DNA of 64,000 nucleotides. Origin: Pirellulales bacterium. Lineage in GTDB: Bacteria; Planctomycetota; Planctomycetia; Pirellulales; JAEUIK01. This document shows positions 10,400 through 20,753 of the stretch, one piece after another (the stretch's first letter is position 1; every line of letters begins with the position of its first letter). The stretch is taken from positions 1 through 64,000 of the forward strand of contig JAHBXR010000014.1 in NCBI GenBank assembly GCA_019636335.1, in the 5' to 3' direction. The position numbers and the translations under genes are program-made. Under the pieces are notes generated by a model. The model did not search any database. It was not told the DNA's origin and saw only the letters and a program-made list of their open reading frames with translations.

Positions 10400-11446
10400 G
10401 TGAAGTACGCAGCGGTCGGTCCCATTGCCGTGCATTTGCCCGTGGCCGTGGAGACCAATGAACAACTGAAGGCCGAGAATCCCCGCTGGGATGTCGACCT
10501 GATCTACGAGAAGGTGGGCATCCGCAAGCGTCACATCGCGGCGCCGGGCGAGTGCGCCTCGGATCTCGGCGTGGCGGCGGCCGAAAAGTTGTTTGCCGAT
10601 TACGACATCGATCGTTCGACCATCGACTTTCTGCTGCTCTGCACGCAGACCCCCGACTATCCCCTGCCGACGACCGCCTGCCTGATGCAGGATCGGCTCG
10701 GTCTGCCTACCCACTGCGGCGCGCTCGATTTCAACCTGGGCTGCTCGGGATTCGTCTATGGGCTGTCGCTGGCCGACGGGCTGATCCGCTCCGGGGCGGC
10801 CCGGCGCGTGTTGCTCGTCACGGCCGAAACCTACAGCCGCTACATCACGCCCGACGATCGCTCGCTGCGCACCATTTTTAGCGACGGCGCGGCGGCTACT
10901 CTGATCGAGGCGGCGGATGAGCCGAGCCTTGAGGGATTCTGCTTTGGCACCGACGGGCGCGGCGCCGACATGTTGATCGTCAATCGGGGTGGTGCACGCC
11001 CCACGGAGCAGGCGATCAAGCCGCGCGGCCGGCAACGCTGGGACAGCTCGCTCTATATGGACGGCGTGAATCTGATCGCCATCACGCTCGAGACCATTCC
11101 GGCCATGGTCGAGCGAGTGCTCGAGCTCTCACACAGGCAAGGAAGCGACGTCGACTTCTTTATCATGCACCAGGCCACCCGGTTGATGCTCGAGCAGCTT
11201 CGCCAGCGGATAGGGATCGAGCCCGAGCGGCTGCCGATCGTGCTCGATCAGTACGGCAACACGGTTTCGTCGACCGTGCCCATCGTGATCCAGCAGCTTC
11301 GGGCCGACGGGCTGCTGACACCGGGTAAACGCTCGATCTTGATCGGCTTCGGCGTGGGTTATTCCTGGGCCGGCTGCCTATGCACGGAGACCTGGCGCGG
11401 CGATCGTGCCATCGCGGCCAGGAACCTGGCTCCTTACAATTTCTAA
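10400..11446 (+). CDS. 3-oxoacyl-ACP synthase III (FabH)-family protein
   Basis: This is a thiolase-fold condensing enzyme of 348 residues. The active-site triad of the FabH family is intact: Cys115 in NLGCSGFVYG, His257 in FIMHQAT and Asn287 in YGNTVSS. The start is GTG 10400 with GAGAGGA 9 nt upstream. There is no acpP, fabD or fabG beside it, so it may be a specialised condensing enzyme rather than the housekeeping FabH. Candidate roles are priming of unusual fatty acids or a secondary lipid. leuS follows after about 200 nt and is probably a separate unit. Confidence 0.85.
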   Translation: MKYAAVGPIAVHLPVAVETNEQLKAENPRWDVDLIYEKVGIRKRHIAAPGECASDLGVAAAEKLFADYDIDRSTIDFLLLCTQTPDYPLPTTACLMQDRLGLPTHCGALDFNLGCSGFVYGLSLADGLIRSGAARRVLLVTAETYSRYITPDDRSLRTIFSDGAAATLIEAADEPSLEGFCFGTDGRGADMLIVNRGGARPTEQAIKPRGRQRWDSSLYMDGVNLIAITLETIPAMVERVLELSHRQGSDVDFFIMHQATRLMLEQLRQRIGIEPERLPIVLDQYGNTVSSTVPIVIQQLRADGLLTPGKRSILIGFGVGYSWAGCLCTETWRGDRAIAARNLAPYNF

Positions 11447-11479
11447 GGTGACGGGGCCGTGCGTTCCGCTGGGGAGATT

Positions 11480-11504
11480 GCCCGCCGGGGGTTCTTCCCC
11501 GGGC
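11480..11504 (+). terminator. possible terminator hairpin after the FabH-like gene
   Basis: A GC-only stem (GCCC...GGGG / CCCC GGGC) closes on a TTCTT loop and contains a 4-nt bulge. It lies 34 nt after the stop. The following T-tract is poor (ATTCTA), so intrinsic termination is uncertain. Confidence 0.35.
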
Positions 11505-11654
11505 ATTCTATCCCTAAAATCGGCGTTCGTCGCCGGCGCGGAAGCAACCCGTCGAAGCCTCGATTGCTCTCCGAACGTTACGGGGCGAACTGCCCCCCTG
11601 CCCTGATTGTCCTTTCGTCGTTCCACCATCCAAGTCCTCTTTCCCGCATCCGCA

Positions 11655-14516
11655 ATGCCCCGCTACAACCCCGCCGTCGTCGAGCCCAAGTGGCAGAAAT
11701 ACTGGGAAGCTCATCGCACGTTCGCCACGCCGCGCATGCCGCGGGGCGAGAAGTTGTACGTGCTCGACATGTTCCCCTACCCCAGCGGCGATGGTCTGCA
11801 CGTAGGGCACCCCGAGGGGTATACGGCAACCGACATCGTCTGCCGCTTCCAACGCATGCGCGGCCGCACGGTGATGCACCCGATGGGTTGGGACGCTTTC
11901 GGTTTGCCCGCCGAACAGCATGCCAAGAAGACGGGCACGCCACCGCGCATCACCACCGAGCGGAACATCGGGAACTTTCGCCGGCAGTTGAAGATGCTCG
12001 GTTTCAGCTACGACTGGGATCGCGAGCTGGCCACCACCGACGTCGATTACTTCCGCTGGACGCAGTGGATCTTTCTCATCCTGTTCGATACCTGGTTCGA
12101 TGCCGATGCCGAGCGGGGACGGCCGCTTGCCGAGTTGCCGATTCCCGCCGAGGTGAAAAGCGCAGGGGCCGTGGCCGTGCGTCGCTACCAGGATGAACAT
12201 CGCCTGGCCTATCAGCTCGAAGCGCCGGTGAACTGGTGTCCCGCGCTTGGTACCGTGCTGGCGAACGAAGAAGTGATCGGCGGCGTGAGCGAACGGGGCG
12301 GCCATCCAGTGGTGCGGTTGCCGTTGCGACAGTGGATGCTGCGCATCACCGCGTATGCCGATCGACTGGAACGCGATCTCGACGGCCTCGACTGGCCCGA
12401 GGGGGTCCGTGCCCTGCAACGCAACTGGATCGGTCGCAGCACCGGCGCCGAAGTAGATTTTCTGCTCGCCGAGGGGACCGAACCCGCGCAAGCCAGGCAG
12501 ACCTTCGACGCTTGGGCAGACGTCCGCGCCAAGTCGGGCTTCCCGCGCAAGGCCGACGAGCGCGTGCTGCGCATCTACACGACGCGCCCCGACACGCTCT
12601 TCGGCGCGACGTACATGGTCGTCGCGCCCGAGCATCCCTACGTGGCGCGTGTTACGACCGACGCGCAACGTCCGGCCGTCGAGGCCTACTGCGAGCAGGC
12701 CGCGCGCAAGAGCGATCTCGACCGCACGGATCTCGCCAAGGACAAGACGGGGGTGTTCACCGGCGGCCATGCCATCAATCCCGTGAATGGGGCGCTCGTG
12801 CCGATCTGGGTGGCGGATTACGTCCTCATGGGCTACGGCACCGGCGCGATCATGGCCGTGCCGGCGCACGACAGTCGCGACTTCGAGTTTGCCGACAAGT
12901 TCAAGCTGCCGATCCGCGCGGTAGTCGACCCCGGAGATGCCGTCGACGCCAAGACGCGCGACGCCGTTCTGGCCGGTTGCGAAGCCTTCACTTCCGTGGG
13001 CAAGGCGATCAATTCCGGCGCGTACGACGGGCTCGATACGCAGACCTTCAAGCAGCGCGTGGCCGACGACCTGGCGCAACGCGGCCTGGGGCGCAGCGCC
13101 GTGAACTACAAGCTGCGCGACTGGCTCTTCAGCCGGCAGCATTTCTGGGGCGAGCCGTTCCCCATCCTGCACGAGTTGGATGCCGCGGGCCAACCGACGG
13201 GATTCGTGCGCACGGTGCCGGCCGAGGAACTGCCCGTGCTGCTTCCCGACTTGGAGAAATACGAATCGCACGGCACGCCGGAGCCGCCGCTGGAGAAAGC
13301 ACCCGAAGCGTGGCTCTATCCGGTGATCGACGGCGTGCGCTACAAGCGCGAAACGAACAGCATGCCGCAGTGGGCCGGCTCGTGCTGGTATTACCTCCGC
13401 TATCTCGACCCGAAGAATGACCAGGCGCTGATCGATCCGGCCATCGAGCAGGCCTGGATGCCGGTCGACTTGTATGTCGGCGGAGCGGAACACGCCGTGC
13501 TCCATCTGTTGTACGCGCGCTTCTGGCACAAGGTGCTCTACGATCGGGGAGTCGTCACCACGATCGAGCCGTTCCAGAAACTGGTCAATCAGGGCATGAT
13601 CCTGGGCGAAATGGAGATGACCGGATACCAGCGCGCCGACGGCAGTTGGGTCGGTGCTGATGAAATTCAGGTGTCTGCAGATGGTGCTTTGAAAATACGG
13701 GGCAGCGCTGAGGTTGCAACAAGTGTTAAGGTGCCGATCGAATTGGTGGAAAAGCAAGGCGATGCATTCGTAATAAAAGGAGAGGCTGGAGTCCGCGTCG
13801 ACAGCCGCGCCTACAAGATGTCGAAGAGCCGTGGCAACGTGGTGAACCCTGATACTGTGGTGGCCGACTATGGCGCCGATTCGTTGCGACTGTACGAGAT
13901 GTTCATGGGCCCGCTCGAGGCGACGAAGCCCTGGAGCATGACGGGCGTCAACGGCGTGCGCGGTTTCCTCGATCGCGTCTGGCGCATGATCGTCAACGAT
14001 CGCAGCGAGACGATGGAACTGAACGCCTCGGTGAAGCAGGTCGATCCCACGCCCGAGCAGAACCGCGTGCTGCACCGCACGATCGAAGGCGTGACGGCCG
14101 ATGTCGAGAACCTCGCCTTCAATACGGCAATTGCCAAGATGATGGAAGCGACGAACTTCTTCACGAAGGAGGACGTCCGCCCGTACGTGGCGATGGAAAC
14201 ACTCGTGCTGCTCCTCGCTCCGTTCGCGCCCCACCTGGCCGAGGAGTTGTGGCAACTGCTGGGGCACGAGAAGACGCTGGCCTACGAGCCGTGGCCCGTG
14301 TTCGATCCCGCGGCGGTGAAGGAGGATTCGGTCGAAGTGCCGATCCAGATCAAGGGAAAAATCCGCAGCCGCGTCGTCGTGCCGATCGACACGAGCGCCG
14401 CCGATCTCGAAGCGGCCGCGCGTGCCGATGCTCGCACGGCCGAGTTGCTCGCCGGACAGACGGTCGTCAAGACGATTGTCGTGCCGGGGCGGTTGGTGAA
14501 TTTTGTTACCAAATAG
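11655..14516 (+). CDS. leuS: leucyl-tRNA synthetase
   Basis: This class I aminoacyl-tRNA synthetase charges tRNA-Leu. The 953-residue protein has the HIGH-equivalent HVGH (residues 49-52, in the context [16 protein letters not shown]) and KMSKS (721-725). Between them lies a full CP1 editing domain, recognisable by '[22 protein letters not shown]'. An anticodon-binding domain and the C-terminal domain follow. ATG 11655 gives the canonical [17 protein letters not shown] start; an upstream in-frame codon at 11607 would add 16 unconserved residues. The leucine-specific insertion just before KMSKS (about residues 665-715) has clearly lower GC than the rest of the gene. The gene is monocistronic, ending convergently with the symporter. 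Confidence 0.97.
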   Translation: MPRYNPAVVEPKWQKYWEAHRTFATPRMPRGEKLYVLDMFPYPSGDGLHVGHPEGYTATDIVCRFQRMRGRTVMHPMGWDAFGLPAEQHAKKTGTPPRITTERNIGNFRRQLKMLGFSYDWDRELATTDVDYFRWTQWIFLILFDTWFDADAERGRPLAELPIPAEVKSAGAVAVRRYQDEHRLAYQLEAPVNWCPALGTVLANEEVIGGVSERGGHPVVRLPLRQWMLRITAYADRLERDLDGLDWPEGVRALQRNWIGRSTGAEVDFLLAEGTEPAQARQTFDAWADVRAKSGFPRKADERVLRIYTTRPDTLFGATYMVVAPEHPYVARVTTDAQRPAVEAYCEQAARKSDLDRTDLAKDKTGVFTGGHAINPVNGALVPIWVADYVLMGYGTGAIMAVPAHDSRDFEFADKFKLPIRAVVDPGDAVDAKTRDAVLAGCEAFTSVGKAINSGAYDGLDTQTFKQRVADDLAQRGLGRSAVNYKLRDWLFSRQHFWGEPFPILHELDAAGQPTGFVRTVPAEELPVLLPDLEKYESHGTPEPPLEKAPEAWLYPVIDGVRYKRETNSMPQWAGSCWYYLRYLDPKNDQALIDPAIEQAWMPVDLYVGGAEHAVLHLLYARFWHKVLYDRGVVTTIEPFQKLVNQGMILGEMEMTGYQRADGSWVGADEIQVSADGALKIRGSAEVATSVKVPIELVEKQGDAFVIKGEAGVRVDSRAYKMSKSRGNVVNPDTVVADYGADSLRLYEMFMGPLEATKPWSMTGVNGVRGFLDRVWRMIVNDRSETMELNASVKQVDPTPEQNRVLHRTIEGVTADVENLAFNTAIAKMMEATNFFTKEDVRPYVAMETLVLLLAPFAPHLAEELWQLLGHEKTLAYEPWPVFDPAAVKEDSVEVPIQIKGKIRSRVVVPIDTSAADLEAAARADARTAELLAGQTVVKTIVVPGRLVNFVTK

Positions 14517-14534
14517 CCGCGTGGCGAATGCCAG

Positions 14535-16166
14535 TTAAGGTGCGGGGACGGGCGTGCTGCTCGTTTCGGGGGGCTTTGCCCAGTCGGGCAGGCCGTTCCA
14601 TTCCAGTCCCATCGCCGGCATTCCTAATCCGTAGAGGAAGAGGACGAGCAGCACGACGCTCGCTGCGTCGATCAAGAATCCTGCCCGGGCCATCTCGCGG
14701 CCGTCGATCTTGCCGGTCGAGTAGGCAATCGCGTTCGGCGGCGTGCCCACGGGCAGCATGAAGCCGAAGCTCGCCGCGATGGCCGCGGGAATCATCAGCA
14801 GTCGTGGGTCGCAACCGATCGTGACCGCGAGCGGCGCCAGAATGGGCATGCTCATGTTCACGCAGGTGATATTGCCCGTCAGCTCGGTGAGCAGCGTCAT
14901 GCCCGCCGCCACCGAAAAGACGACCATCAGCGGCGAAGCCCCTTTCAGGCCCGCGCCGAAGCGTTCGCCGAGCAGTTGATCGAGACCAGTCGATTGCAGT
15001 CCCTCGGCCAGGGCCAGTCCGCCGCCGAATAACAGCAAGATGCCCCACGGCGTGCGCGAGGCGATCTGCCAGTTCAGCAGCGGCCGGCCTCGCAACCCAT
15101 GACCGGGCAACAGGAAGCACAAGAGTGCCATCGACATGGCCACGGTGGTGTCGTCGACGGCAAACTTCGCGCCACTTTGCGAATCGAGCCCCAACAGTGC
15201 CGCCCAGCCCCAGCCGGCGACCGGCTCGCGAAAGATCCACAGCAGCGACGTGGCCGAGAAGATGACGGCCATCTGCCATTCGGCCGGACGCATGGGACCA
15301 AGCTGGCGACGGGCTTCGGCGATCGTGTCGTGGCTGCCCCAGAACGGTTCGTTGCTGAGGCGAAAAGAAACTCGCACCAACAGAATCCAAGCACAAATCA
15401 GAATGGCAAACGACAGCGGCGTCGCCAGTAGCATCCAGCCACCGAAGGTGATCTCCGGCGCACGGCCATCGAACAGCGAGTTGTACAGTTCTTTGAAGGC
15501 CAGATTCGTCGGCGTGCCGATGAGCGTGGCGAAGCCGCCGATGCTGGCGGCATAGGCCACCCCCAGCAGCAGCGCGCTGGCGAAGCGATGTTGCCGAACG
15601 GGGTCGCCCCCTTGCTGGGCCGCATGCCCCAGCAGGCTCGTGGCGATCGGCAACATCATCATCGTGGTCGCCGTGTTCGAGATCCACATCGACAGAGCCG
15701 CCGTGGCGAGCATGAAGCCCAGCACGAGCTGCCGCGGGCTGTCTCCGGCGGCCGAGATAATGGTCAGTGCCACGCGCCGGTGCAGCCCGCTCTGCTCGAG
15801 CGCCAGCGCGATGAAGAAGCCGCCCAAGAAGAGAAACAAGAGCGTATTGCCGTAGCAGGCCGCGGTATCGACAGGCGAGAGGATGCCCAAGGCCGGAAAG
15901 AGCGCCAGCGGCACCAGCCCCGTGGCGGCGCTGGGAATCGCTTCAGAAAGCCACCAGATGGCCATGAGCGCCATGACGGCGGCCATCGAGTTCAACTCAG
16001 GCCGCGAGGAATCGATCACCCAACGGGCGCCAGTTTCGCCCACATGAGGAGCAGCCCACAGCGCAAGCGCCAGCCCCGGCCCGGCGAAAAGGCCGAGGCG
16101 CGAGATCCAAGACGGTCCGGCGAATTCGTCAGCGTCCAAGATGCAATTCTCCGACGACCGCGGCAT
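14535..16166 (-). CDS. SLC13/DASS-family sodium:anion symporter
   Basis: This is an inner-membrane secondary transporter of 543 residues with about a dozen hydrophobic segments. It contains the paired DASS motifs: SNTATTMMMLPIA in the first half, and the equivalent ITCVNMSMPILAPL plus LPVGTPPNAIAYSTGKI in the second half. The likely substrates are dicarboxylates, or sulfate/phosphate, driven by sodium; the sequence does not distinguish among these. It lies 17 nt downstream of the small membrane protein gene at 16184-16537, so the two (and possibly the ferredoxin gene further upstream) may be co-transcribed. Confidence 0.88.
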   Translation of the reverse strand: MPRSSENCILDADEFAGPSWISRLGLFAGPGLALALWAAPHVGETGARWVIDSSRPELNSMAAVMALMAIWWLSEAIPSAATGLVPLALFPALGILSPVDTAACYGNTLLFLFLGGFFIALALEQSGLHRRVALTIISAAGDSPRQLVLGFMLATAALSMWISNTATTMMMLPIATSLLGHAAQQGGDPVRQHRFASALLLGVAYAASIGGFATLIGTPTNLAFKELYNSLFDGRAPEITFGGWMLLATPLSFAILICAWILLVRVSFRLSNEPFWGSHDTIAEARRQLGPMRPAEWQMAVIFSATSLLWIFREPVAGWGWAALLGLDSQSGAKFAVDDTTVAMSMALLCFLLPGHGLRGRPLLNWQIASRTPWGILLLFGGGLALAEGLQSTGLDQLLGERFGAGLKGASPLMVVFSVAAGMTLLTELTGNITCVNMSMPILAPLAVTIGCDPRLLMIPAAIAASFGFMLPVGTPPNAIAYSTGKIDGREMARAGFLIDAASVVLLVLFLYGLGMPAMGLEWNGLPDWAKPPETSSTPVPAP

Positions 16167-16183
16167 TCAGTGAACGCAGGATC

Positions 16184-16537
16184 CTACTTCGCCAAGGGGC
16201 AGGGGCCGTCGATGTGTTCGTCGAGGAACTTGCCGATCGTCTCGGCGGCCAGTTCATTGGCGCGCTCGTTCACGCGAAAATGACGCTGCTCCCAACGCCG
16301 CGAGGTCCACGCGACGACGAAATTATCGGTCGTGTCGTACCAGTAGCGATAGTAGCTCTCGGCCAGAACGAACATCGCGCCGAGCAGTGCCAGCAGCACG
16401 CACAGATTGCCAGCCACCAGCCAAGGCCACCTCCACCGACCGGTGCGAGCGTCGTAGCCGCGCTTAAGCCGCCACGCCAGAAACGTGAATGCCAACGGCG
16501 CGGCTAGCGCGACGAGATAGACAAGAAGATCACCCAT
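16184..16537 (-). CDS. small two-helix membrane protein, function unknown
   Basis: This is a 117-residue protein with two hydrophobic helices (about 4-22 and 38-62) joined by a basic loop. A polar C-terminal half of about 55 residues is rich in Trp, Tyr and charged residues. I do not recognise a family. It lies 61 nt after the ferredoxin gene and 17 nt before the symporter gene on the same strand, which suggests an operon. Confidence 0.65.
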   Translation of the reverse strand: MGDLLVYLVALAAPLAFTFLAWRLKRGYDARTGRWRWPWLVAGNLCVLLALLGAMFVLAESYYRYWYDTTDNFVVAWTSRRWEQRHFRVNERANELAAETIGKFLDEHIDGPCPLAK

Positions 16538-16598
16538 CTGGCTGAAGAGGCTAAGGCTTGGTGGTTGTTCGGGCTCTGGAGATCGATCTCTGCAAAGC

Positions 16599-16937
16599 TT
16601 ACTTCCCCTTCGTATTCAACTTCTCATCCGGAATGCGCAGTTCCTCGATCACGCGGCCGCCGATCACGGTTTCTTCAATGATGCGGCTCACGTCCTCGAG
16701 CTGCACGCCGCCGTACCAGATCTCCTGCGGGTAGATCACCAGCACGGGCCCCTGTTCGCACTGGTCGAGACAGCCGGCCGAGTTTGCGCGCACGAGGGGC
16801 CCGAGCCCACGCTTCTTCAGTTCGCTCTTGAAACGGTTCCGCAGCTCTTCGCTTCCTTCGGGATCGCAGCAGCCGCGGCTGTGCCCCGGTTCGCGGCGGT
16901 TGCAGCAGACGAAGAGGTGACAGGTGAATTTCGGCAT
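16599..16937 (-). CDS. (2Fe-2S) thioredoxin-like ferredoxin
   Basis: This is a 112-residue electron-transfer protein of the Shethna / NuoE-like thioredoxin-fold ferredoxin type. The start is MPKFTCHLFVCCNRR. Cysteines near the N-terminus (CHLFVCC, then GCC) and the downstream C..C pair in ANSAGCLDQCEQGPVLVIYP are the expected cluster ligands, and the ending EELRIPDEKLN is typical. ATG 16937 is preceded by AGGAG about 10 nt upstream. The partner redox enzyme is not encoded nearby. Confidence 0.88.
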   Translation of the reverse strand: MPKFTCHLFVCCNRREPGHSRGCCDPEGSEELRNRFKSELKKRGLGPLVRANSAGCLDQCEQGPVLVIYPQEIWYGGVQLEDVSRIIEETVIGGRVIEELRIPDEKLNTKGK

Positions 16938-17642
16938 GCGCGCGATGCTCCTGCGCGGATTTCTTGTCCGTCGTTTCCGGGCGTGCATTTTAATTTTAGC
17001 AGTTGAACGATCCGACGCGGCGGGGGGCAACGACGGTCGGAAGCCCCACAGAGGCAAACTGGGGCAGTCCAGGCCATCGGCTTTTGAAGTTGCGATTTTC
17101 GAGTGAAATGCGTTGGTGTGCGCACCATGCGCACCACTCGGTCGCCCCAGAAACAGCGGATTCGTTGCAAGCGGTGCGGTGGTGGGCACTTGCGTATCGA
17201 GGGCCAGGCTGGGTGATCGTGCTTCTCAAGCGGGTATTGGTGGCCTGGTAGGAAGCGTTGGTTCGCGCACCACCACGCGAGGGCGAAGACGTTCGATGTG
17301 GCCGAGTCGAACAAGTGTCAGGTACAGGGTACCTAACCTACCACTGTACACGGGTGTGCGGCTTGTTGCGCCGTCGATTTTCGGCCACCGCGCTGGCTGT
17401 GGATTTTCGCGCGTCGCCAGATCCGGATCGAATCGCGCCACTTCAAAACTCACGCTTCGCGTTGGGATTTCACGAAAAGCGCGACTTCAAAAAACCATCG
17501 ACCTGGGGGCCCGAGACGGCGAGCAAGCCTGTTCAGAAGCCCTGCAGGGGCGAAATAAACTTATTGCTGTCCGCGCGGCTAAAGAGCCTCGTTCAGGAAT
17601 GATGCTACCACGTTTTCCGGGCTTCCGTTGGGCGCCCTAGGA
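16938..17642. other. gene-free stretch with a dispersed repeat
   Basis: About 700 nt lie between the ferredoxin gene and the end of the glycosyltransferase gene. No ORF here has family features or convincing codon use. It contains one copy of the palindrome-bearing repeat at 17292. The rest is unassigned and could be decayed coding sequence. Confidence 0.45.
17292..17341. repeat. dispersed palindromic intergenic repeat, copy 1
   Basis: This 50-nt segment starts TTCGATGTGGCC and contains TGTCAGGTAC, then a GGTAC/GTACC inverted repeat with a 3-nt spacer. It aligns with 22941-22991, where most positions are identical and the palindrome is conserved with a 4-nt spacer. Confidence 0.6.
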
Positions 17643-19442
17643 TCATTGGCTGCGCGGAGCGGAGTAAGGGTGCTTGGGCACCTGGGCCTGGCGGACCGTT
17701 TCATTCAGATGGTGCGAGCGCAGCAGTACGAAACGCCCGCGCACCTCGGGGGGGAGCTCGTCGGTGATGTCGTCGTAGCCGAGACTCGACTCGGCCTGTT
17801 TCACCGAGGCGTACCAGGCGTCGTCGATGGGGTGCTTCGTCAGGATGACGAACTCGGCACGTTGCTGTACCAGGAACGCCACATAATCATGCGCGCTGAG
17901 CGCGGGCCAGGGAGACGAGTATCGTCCGCGCGTGTAATAGGGCATCAACGAGTGCATCTCGCTGGGGCCGATGATCGTACGCTGCGCACCGTAGTGGTTT
18001 GCGATCCAGCGTCCCAGATCGGCCACGGCGCGGCGGTGGGTGTCTCCCTTCGAGAGCGGGTAGGCGCAGTGGGCCAGGCCCAACACGATCAGCACGACGA
18101 CTCCCGCGTGCCACGGCAGGCGTCGGCGGAGCAACTGCGTTAGTTGCGTGTCGATCCAGCCGGCCACCAGGTTGAAACCGAGCGCCGCCCAGGGGGACCA
18201 CAACAGCAGCACGAGCAGCGCGTAGCGGCTACTCGATTCGCGTCCGAACCAGAGGTGAATCCACACGGCGGCCATATTCGTGAGGCCGATGAGGCTGAGC
18301 GCGCCGATGCCAGGTCGGAGGGACAGACGGCGCCAATGCCAGCCGGCAACGGCCATCAACAGCAGGAACACCGGGCCGATGCCGCGCTCCATGGCGCGCA
18401 CAAAGGGCCAGATCGTCTGCTGCGTGGTGAGGGGCTGCGGCGTGTCGTCGGGCTGCCAGGGGGGGATCGGCGCCGGCACGGGCGAAGCCACCAGCCCCGT
18501 TACGGCTTCGACCGGCAGCACGCGACGCGTGCTCTTGGGCTTTGCTTCATCGCCCAATTGCACCAAGACCTTCGCGGCAGGGGCGGGGGGCGCGGGCGGG
18601 GCATCGGTCTCGTGCTCGATCCCGATGAGCGATTCCATCCACCGCTCGACGTAGTGCAGACGCCGGAAGTTTCCCAGTTCCCAGTGGGGCTGGTCGTGTA
18701 GCCAGGTCACGTTCAAGAACAGCAGGAACAACGGGTTCGCGGCCAGAAAGATCACAGCGCCCCGGGCCAGCCGCGTGCGCGCCGCGGGATCGCGCCAGCC
18801 CACGGCGAGCAGCCACCAGGCGAAGGGGATCAACAGAAACCAGCCTTCGAATCGCGTGTGCAGGGCGAAGGTCATGACCAGGCCAGCCCCCAGGAACTGC
18901 CACACGCGCAACTCGGTAAAGGCCCGGATCAGGAGATAGAGCGCCGTGAGAAACAGGCACCAAAAGAGCGGCTCGCGCAGGATCTCGGGGCTTTGAATGA
19001 TCAGCTTGGGGTGAACGCCGCAGAAGATCGAGGTCAGCAGGGCGATATTCGTGTCGAACAGCCGCCGCACGACAGCGAAGAGGGGCACCACGAGCACCGT
19101 CGACAATAGCACACAGTACCAACGGTCGGCGATCTCGGGCGCGGCACACCATTGGTGCAGCCACATCAACGAGATGGGAAACAGATTGAAGTCGTAGGTG
19201 GCCAGTACGCCCGTGCGGTCGCCCAGCGCCAGCGAATCGGCCATGTTCATGAAGAAGACGCTGTCGGGCGAGATCGTCTTCAGCTTGAGTGCCAGCAGCG
19301 CGCGGGGAATAAACCAGAGCAGCAAAAGGCCACCGATCATGAGCGCCCAGCGGCGCCGCTCCAGTGGTTCGCTCGGCGCGCGGAGCTGGCCGAACGGGGC
19401 ATCCGTGGGCGGAATCGTAAACAAGTTCGTCGCCAAAGACAT
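17643..19442 (-). CDS. PMT-like glycosyltransferase (family 39 type) integral membrane protein
   Basis: This is a predicted polyprenol-sugar-dependent glycosyltransferase of about 599 residues with roughly ten membrane helices. The first luminal loop carries the acidic motif in 'TISPDSVFFMNMADSLALGD', and the following helices resemble the PMT_2 domain ('HPKLIIQSPEILREPLFWC'). A Pro/Ala-rich loop of about 60 residues (about 335-395) interrupts the helices. I chose ATG 19442 (MSLATNLF); ATG 19544 is a longer alternative. It is divergent from the methyltransferase at 19761, with about 320 nt between the two starts and nothing recognisable there. Confidence 0.8.
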   Translation of the reverse strand: MSLATNLFTIPPTDAPFGQLRAPSEPLERRRWALMIGGLLLLWFIPRALLALKLKTISPDSVFFMNMADSLALGDRTGVLATYDFNLFPISLMWLHQWCAAPEIADRWYCVLLSTVLVVPLFAVVRRLFDTNIALLTSIFCGVHPKLIIQSPEILREPLFWCLFLTALYLLIRAFTELRVWQFLGAGLVMTFALHTRFEGWFLLIPFAWWLLAVGWRDPAARTRLARGAVIFLAANPLFLLFLNVTWLHDQPHWELGNFRRLHYVERWMESLIGIEHETDAPPAPPAPAAKVLVQLGDEAKPKSTRRVLPVEAVTGLVASPVPAPIPPWQPDDTPQPLTTQQTIWPFVRAMERGIGPVFLLLMAVAGWHWRRLSLRPGIGALSLIGLTNMAAVWIHLWFGRESSSRYALLVLLLWSPWAALGFNLVAGWIDTQLTQLLRRRLPWHAGVVVLIVLGLAHCAYPLSKGDTHRRAVADLGRWIANHYGAQRTIIGPSEMHSLMPYYTRGRYSSPWPALSAHDYVAFLVQQRAEFVILTKHPIDDAWYASVKQAESSLGYDDITDELPPEVRGRFVLLRSHHLNETVRQAQVPKHPYSAPRSQ

Positions 19443-19760
19443 CCGTGTCGTCCGCGTACGCACTGCGCCACCAGCCGGGCGAACTGCCGCCCGCGACGGG
19501 ATCGCGGGCACTCCCCCCCAGGCGTTCTCCGTCGGGCGGAGCATGATAGAACGGGCTCGGAATTGCACAAAGGCCAATCCGCGTTCAAGTTGCAGCGCGT
19601 GCTAGCACCTGGGGCATGGTCCCGAGCGATTTCGCCACGAATGGCGTGCGGAGCCAGAATCCCTACTGTGCCAAAACGCCGCTAGTGCTACATTGTGCCG
19701 CGCGCCGCAGGGGAGCATGCCAGCAGCAAACGCTGGCGCGATTGCCAGTTGAGTGCCACG

Positions 19761-20528
19761 TTGAACTACGCGCGGCTTACGCTCGAAGATCCGAATCCGA
19801 TCAAGCGGTTGCTGCAACGGCGACGCTTGCACGACGCGCTACGATGGTTGCCCGGCCTCGACGATCGCGCGGCGAGTCGGATCCTCGATTGTGGCGGGGG
19901 GGACGGCTGCTTTGCTCAATGGATGGCCGAGCGGGCGCCTGCTGCCACGATCGTTTGTTACGAGCCAGCAGCGCGGCTTCGCACACAGGCGGTTGCACGG
20001 CTGGCCGACGTGCCGAATGTGGAATTGGTCGGCGATCTCGCCGATTTGCCACGTCGTCGGTTCGATACGATCTACTGCCTGGAAGTGCTCGAGCACCTGC
20101 CACGGCGAACGATGCACCAGGTGCTCGGGAAGTTTGCCGAATTGGCCACCCCCGAGGCGACGATCGTGCTGGGGGTACCGAACGAGTTGTATCTCGCGGC
20201 GGCCGCGAAAGGGCTGTTTCGCCTGACGCGCCGCTGGGGCGCGTTCGACGCCCAGCCGCGAGAGATCGTGCGGGCCATGATCGGTCGCCCCACGCGTCGT
20301 CGGCTACGTACCAAGATCGGACCGGGGTTGCCGTATTATCCGCATCATCTGGGGTTCGATCACCGCAGGCTTGCCCACGTGCTGGAACGTCACTTCGACG
20401 TCGTCGAGATGGTGGGCAGTCCTCTGCCCAGACTGCCCCTGGCCTGCAATTCGGAGATCTATCTGATCTGCCGTCCCAAGCGTGCAACGTTCTCACGAGC
20501 CACCTCGTCTCGACGTCGTTCGGCATAG
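19761..20528 (+). CDS. class I SAM-dependent methyltransferase
   Basis: This is a 255-residue methyltransferase of the UbiE/COQ5-like fold. Motif I reads ILDCGGGDGCFAQWMAERA, an acidic residue ends strand 2 (CYEPAARLR), and post-motif DTIYCLEVLEHLP is conserved. TTG 19761 gives MNYARLTLEDPNPIKRLLQ, a convincing start. GTG 19695 would add 22 residues, and neither start has a strong ribosome binding site. A likely substrate class is a lipid-linked or glycan intermediate, given the adjacent PMT-like gene, but that is only inference from position. Confidence 0.8.
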   Translation: MNYARLTLEDPNPIKRLLQRRRLHDALRWLPGLDDRAASRILDCGGGDGCFAQWMAERAPAATIVCYEPAARLRTQAVARLADVPNVELVGDLADLPRRRFDTIYCLEVLEHLPRRTMHQVLGKFAELATPEATIVLGVPNELYLAAAAKGLFRLTRRWGAFDAQPREIVRAMIGRPTRRRLRTKIGPGLPYYPHHLGFDHRRLAHVLERHFDVVEMVGSPLPRLPLACNSEIYLICRPKRATFSRATSSRRRSA

Positions 20529-20682
20529 CCGGCGTAGCGCCGGCCGAGAGGTCTGTCGTCGTGCCACGGTTGCCGAGTGGCTCGAAGGCAGGAATGCCGC
20601 CTGGGCCATCAAGGGCCATCCATGCGCGGCAGCGCATGTTGCGTAACGCGACCGGGATCGGTGCCTCCGCGCCTCGCTGCCA

Positions 20683-20718
20683 CAAAAAAGCAGCCGATGG
20701 CGTGAACCATCGGCTGCT
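20683..20718 (-). terminator. intrinsic terminator for the thioredoxin gene
   Basis: A perfect 12-bp stem (AGCAGCCGATGG / CCATCGGCTGCT) has a 6-nt loop and is followed on the minus strand by six T residues. It lies about 140 nt past the thioredoxin stop. The orientation of the T-tract assigns it to the minus strand. Confidence 0.85.
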
Positions 20719-20753
20719 CTGAATTCAACATAGACGCCAAGCATCGCCAGCCG

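Noticed and set aside
11514..14267. 917-residue minus-strand ORF across leuS
   Set aside because: Mirror frame of leuS in GC-rich DNA; no family motifs, low-complexity His/Arg/Gly content, while the plus strand has all LeuRS signatures.
17113..17640. 175-codon plus-strand ORF in the 700-nt gap after the ferredoxin gene
   Set aside because: Ser/Arg-rich composition without secondary-structure pattern, no ribosome binding site, and it runs through the dispersed repeat.
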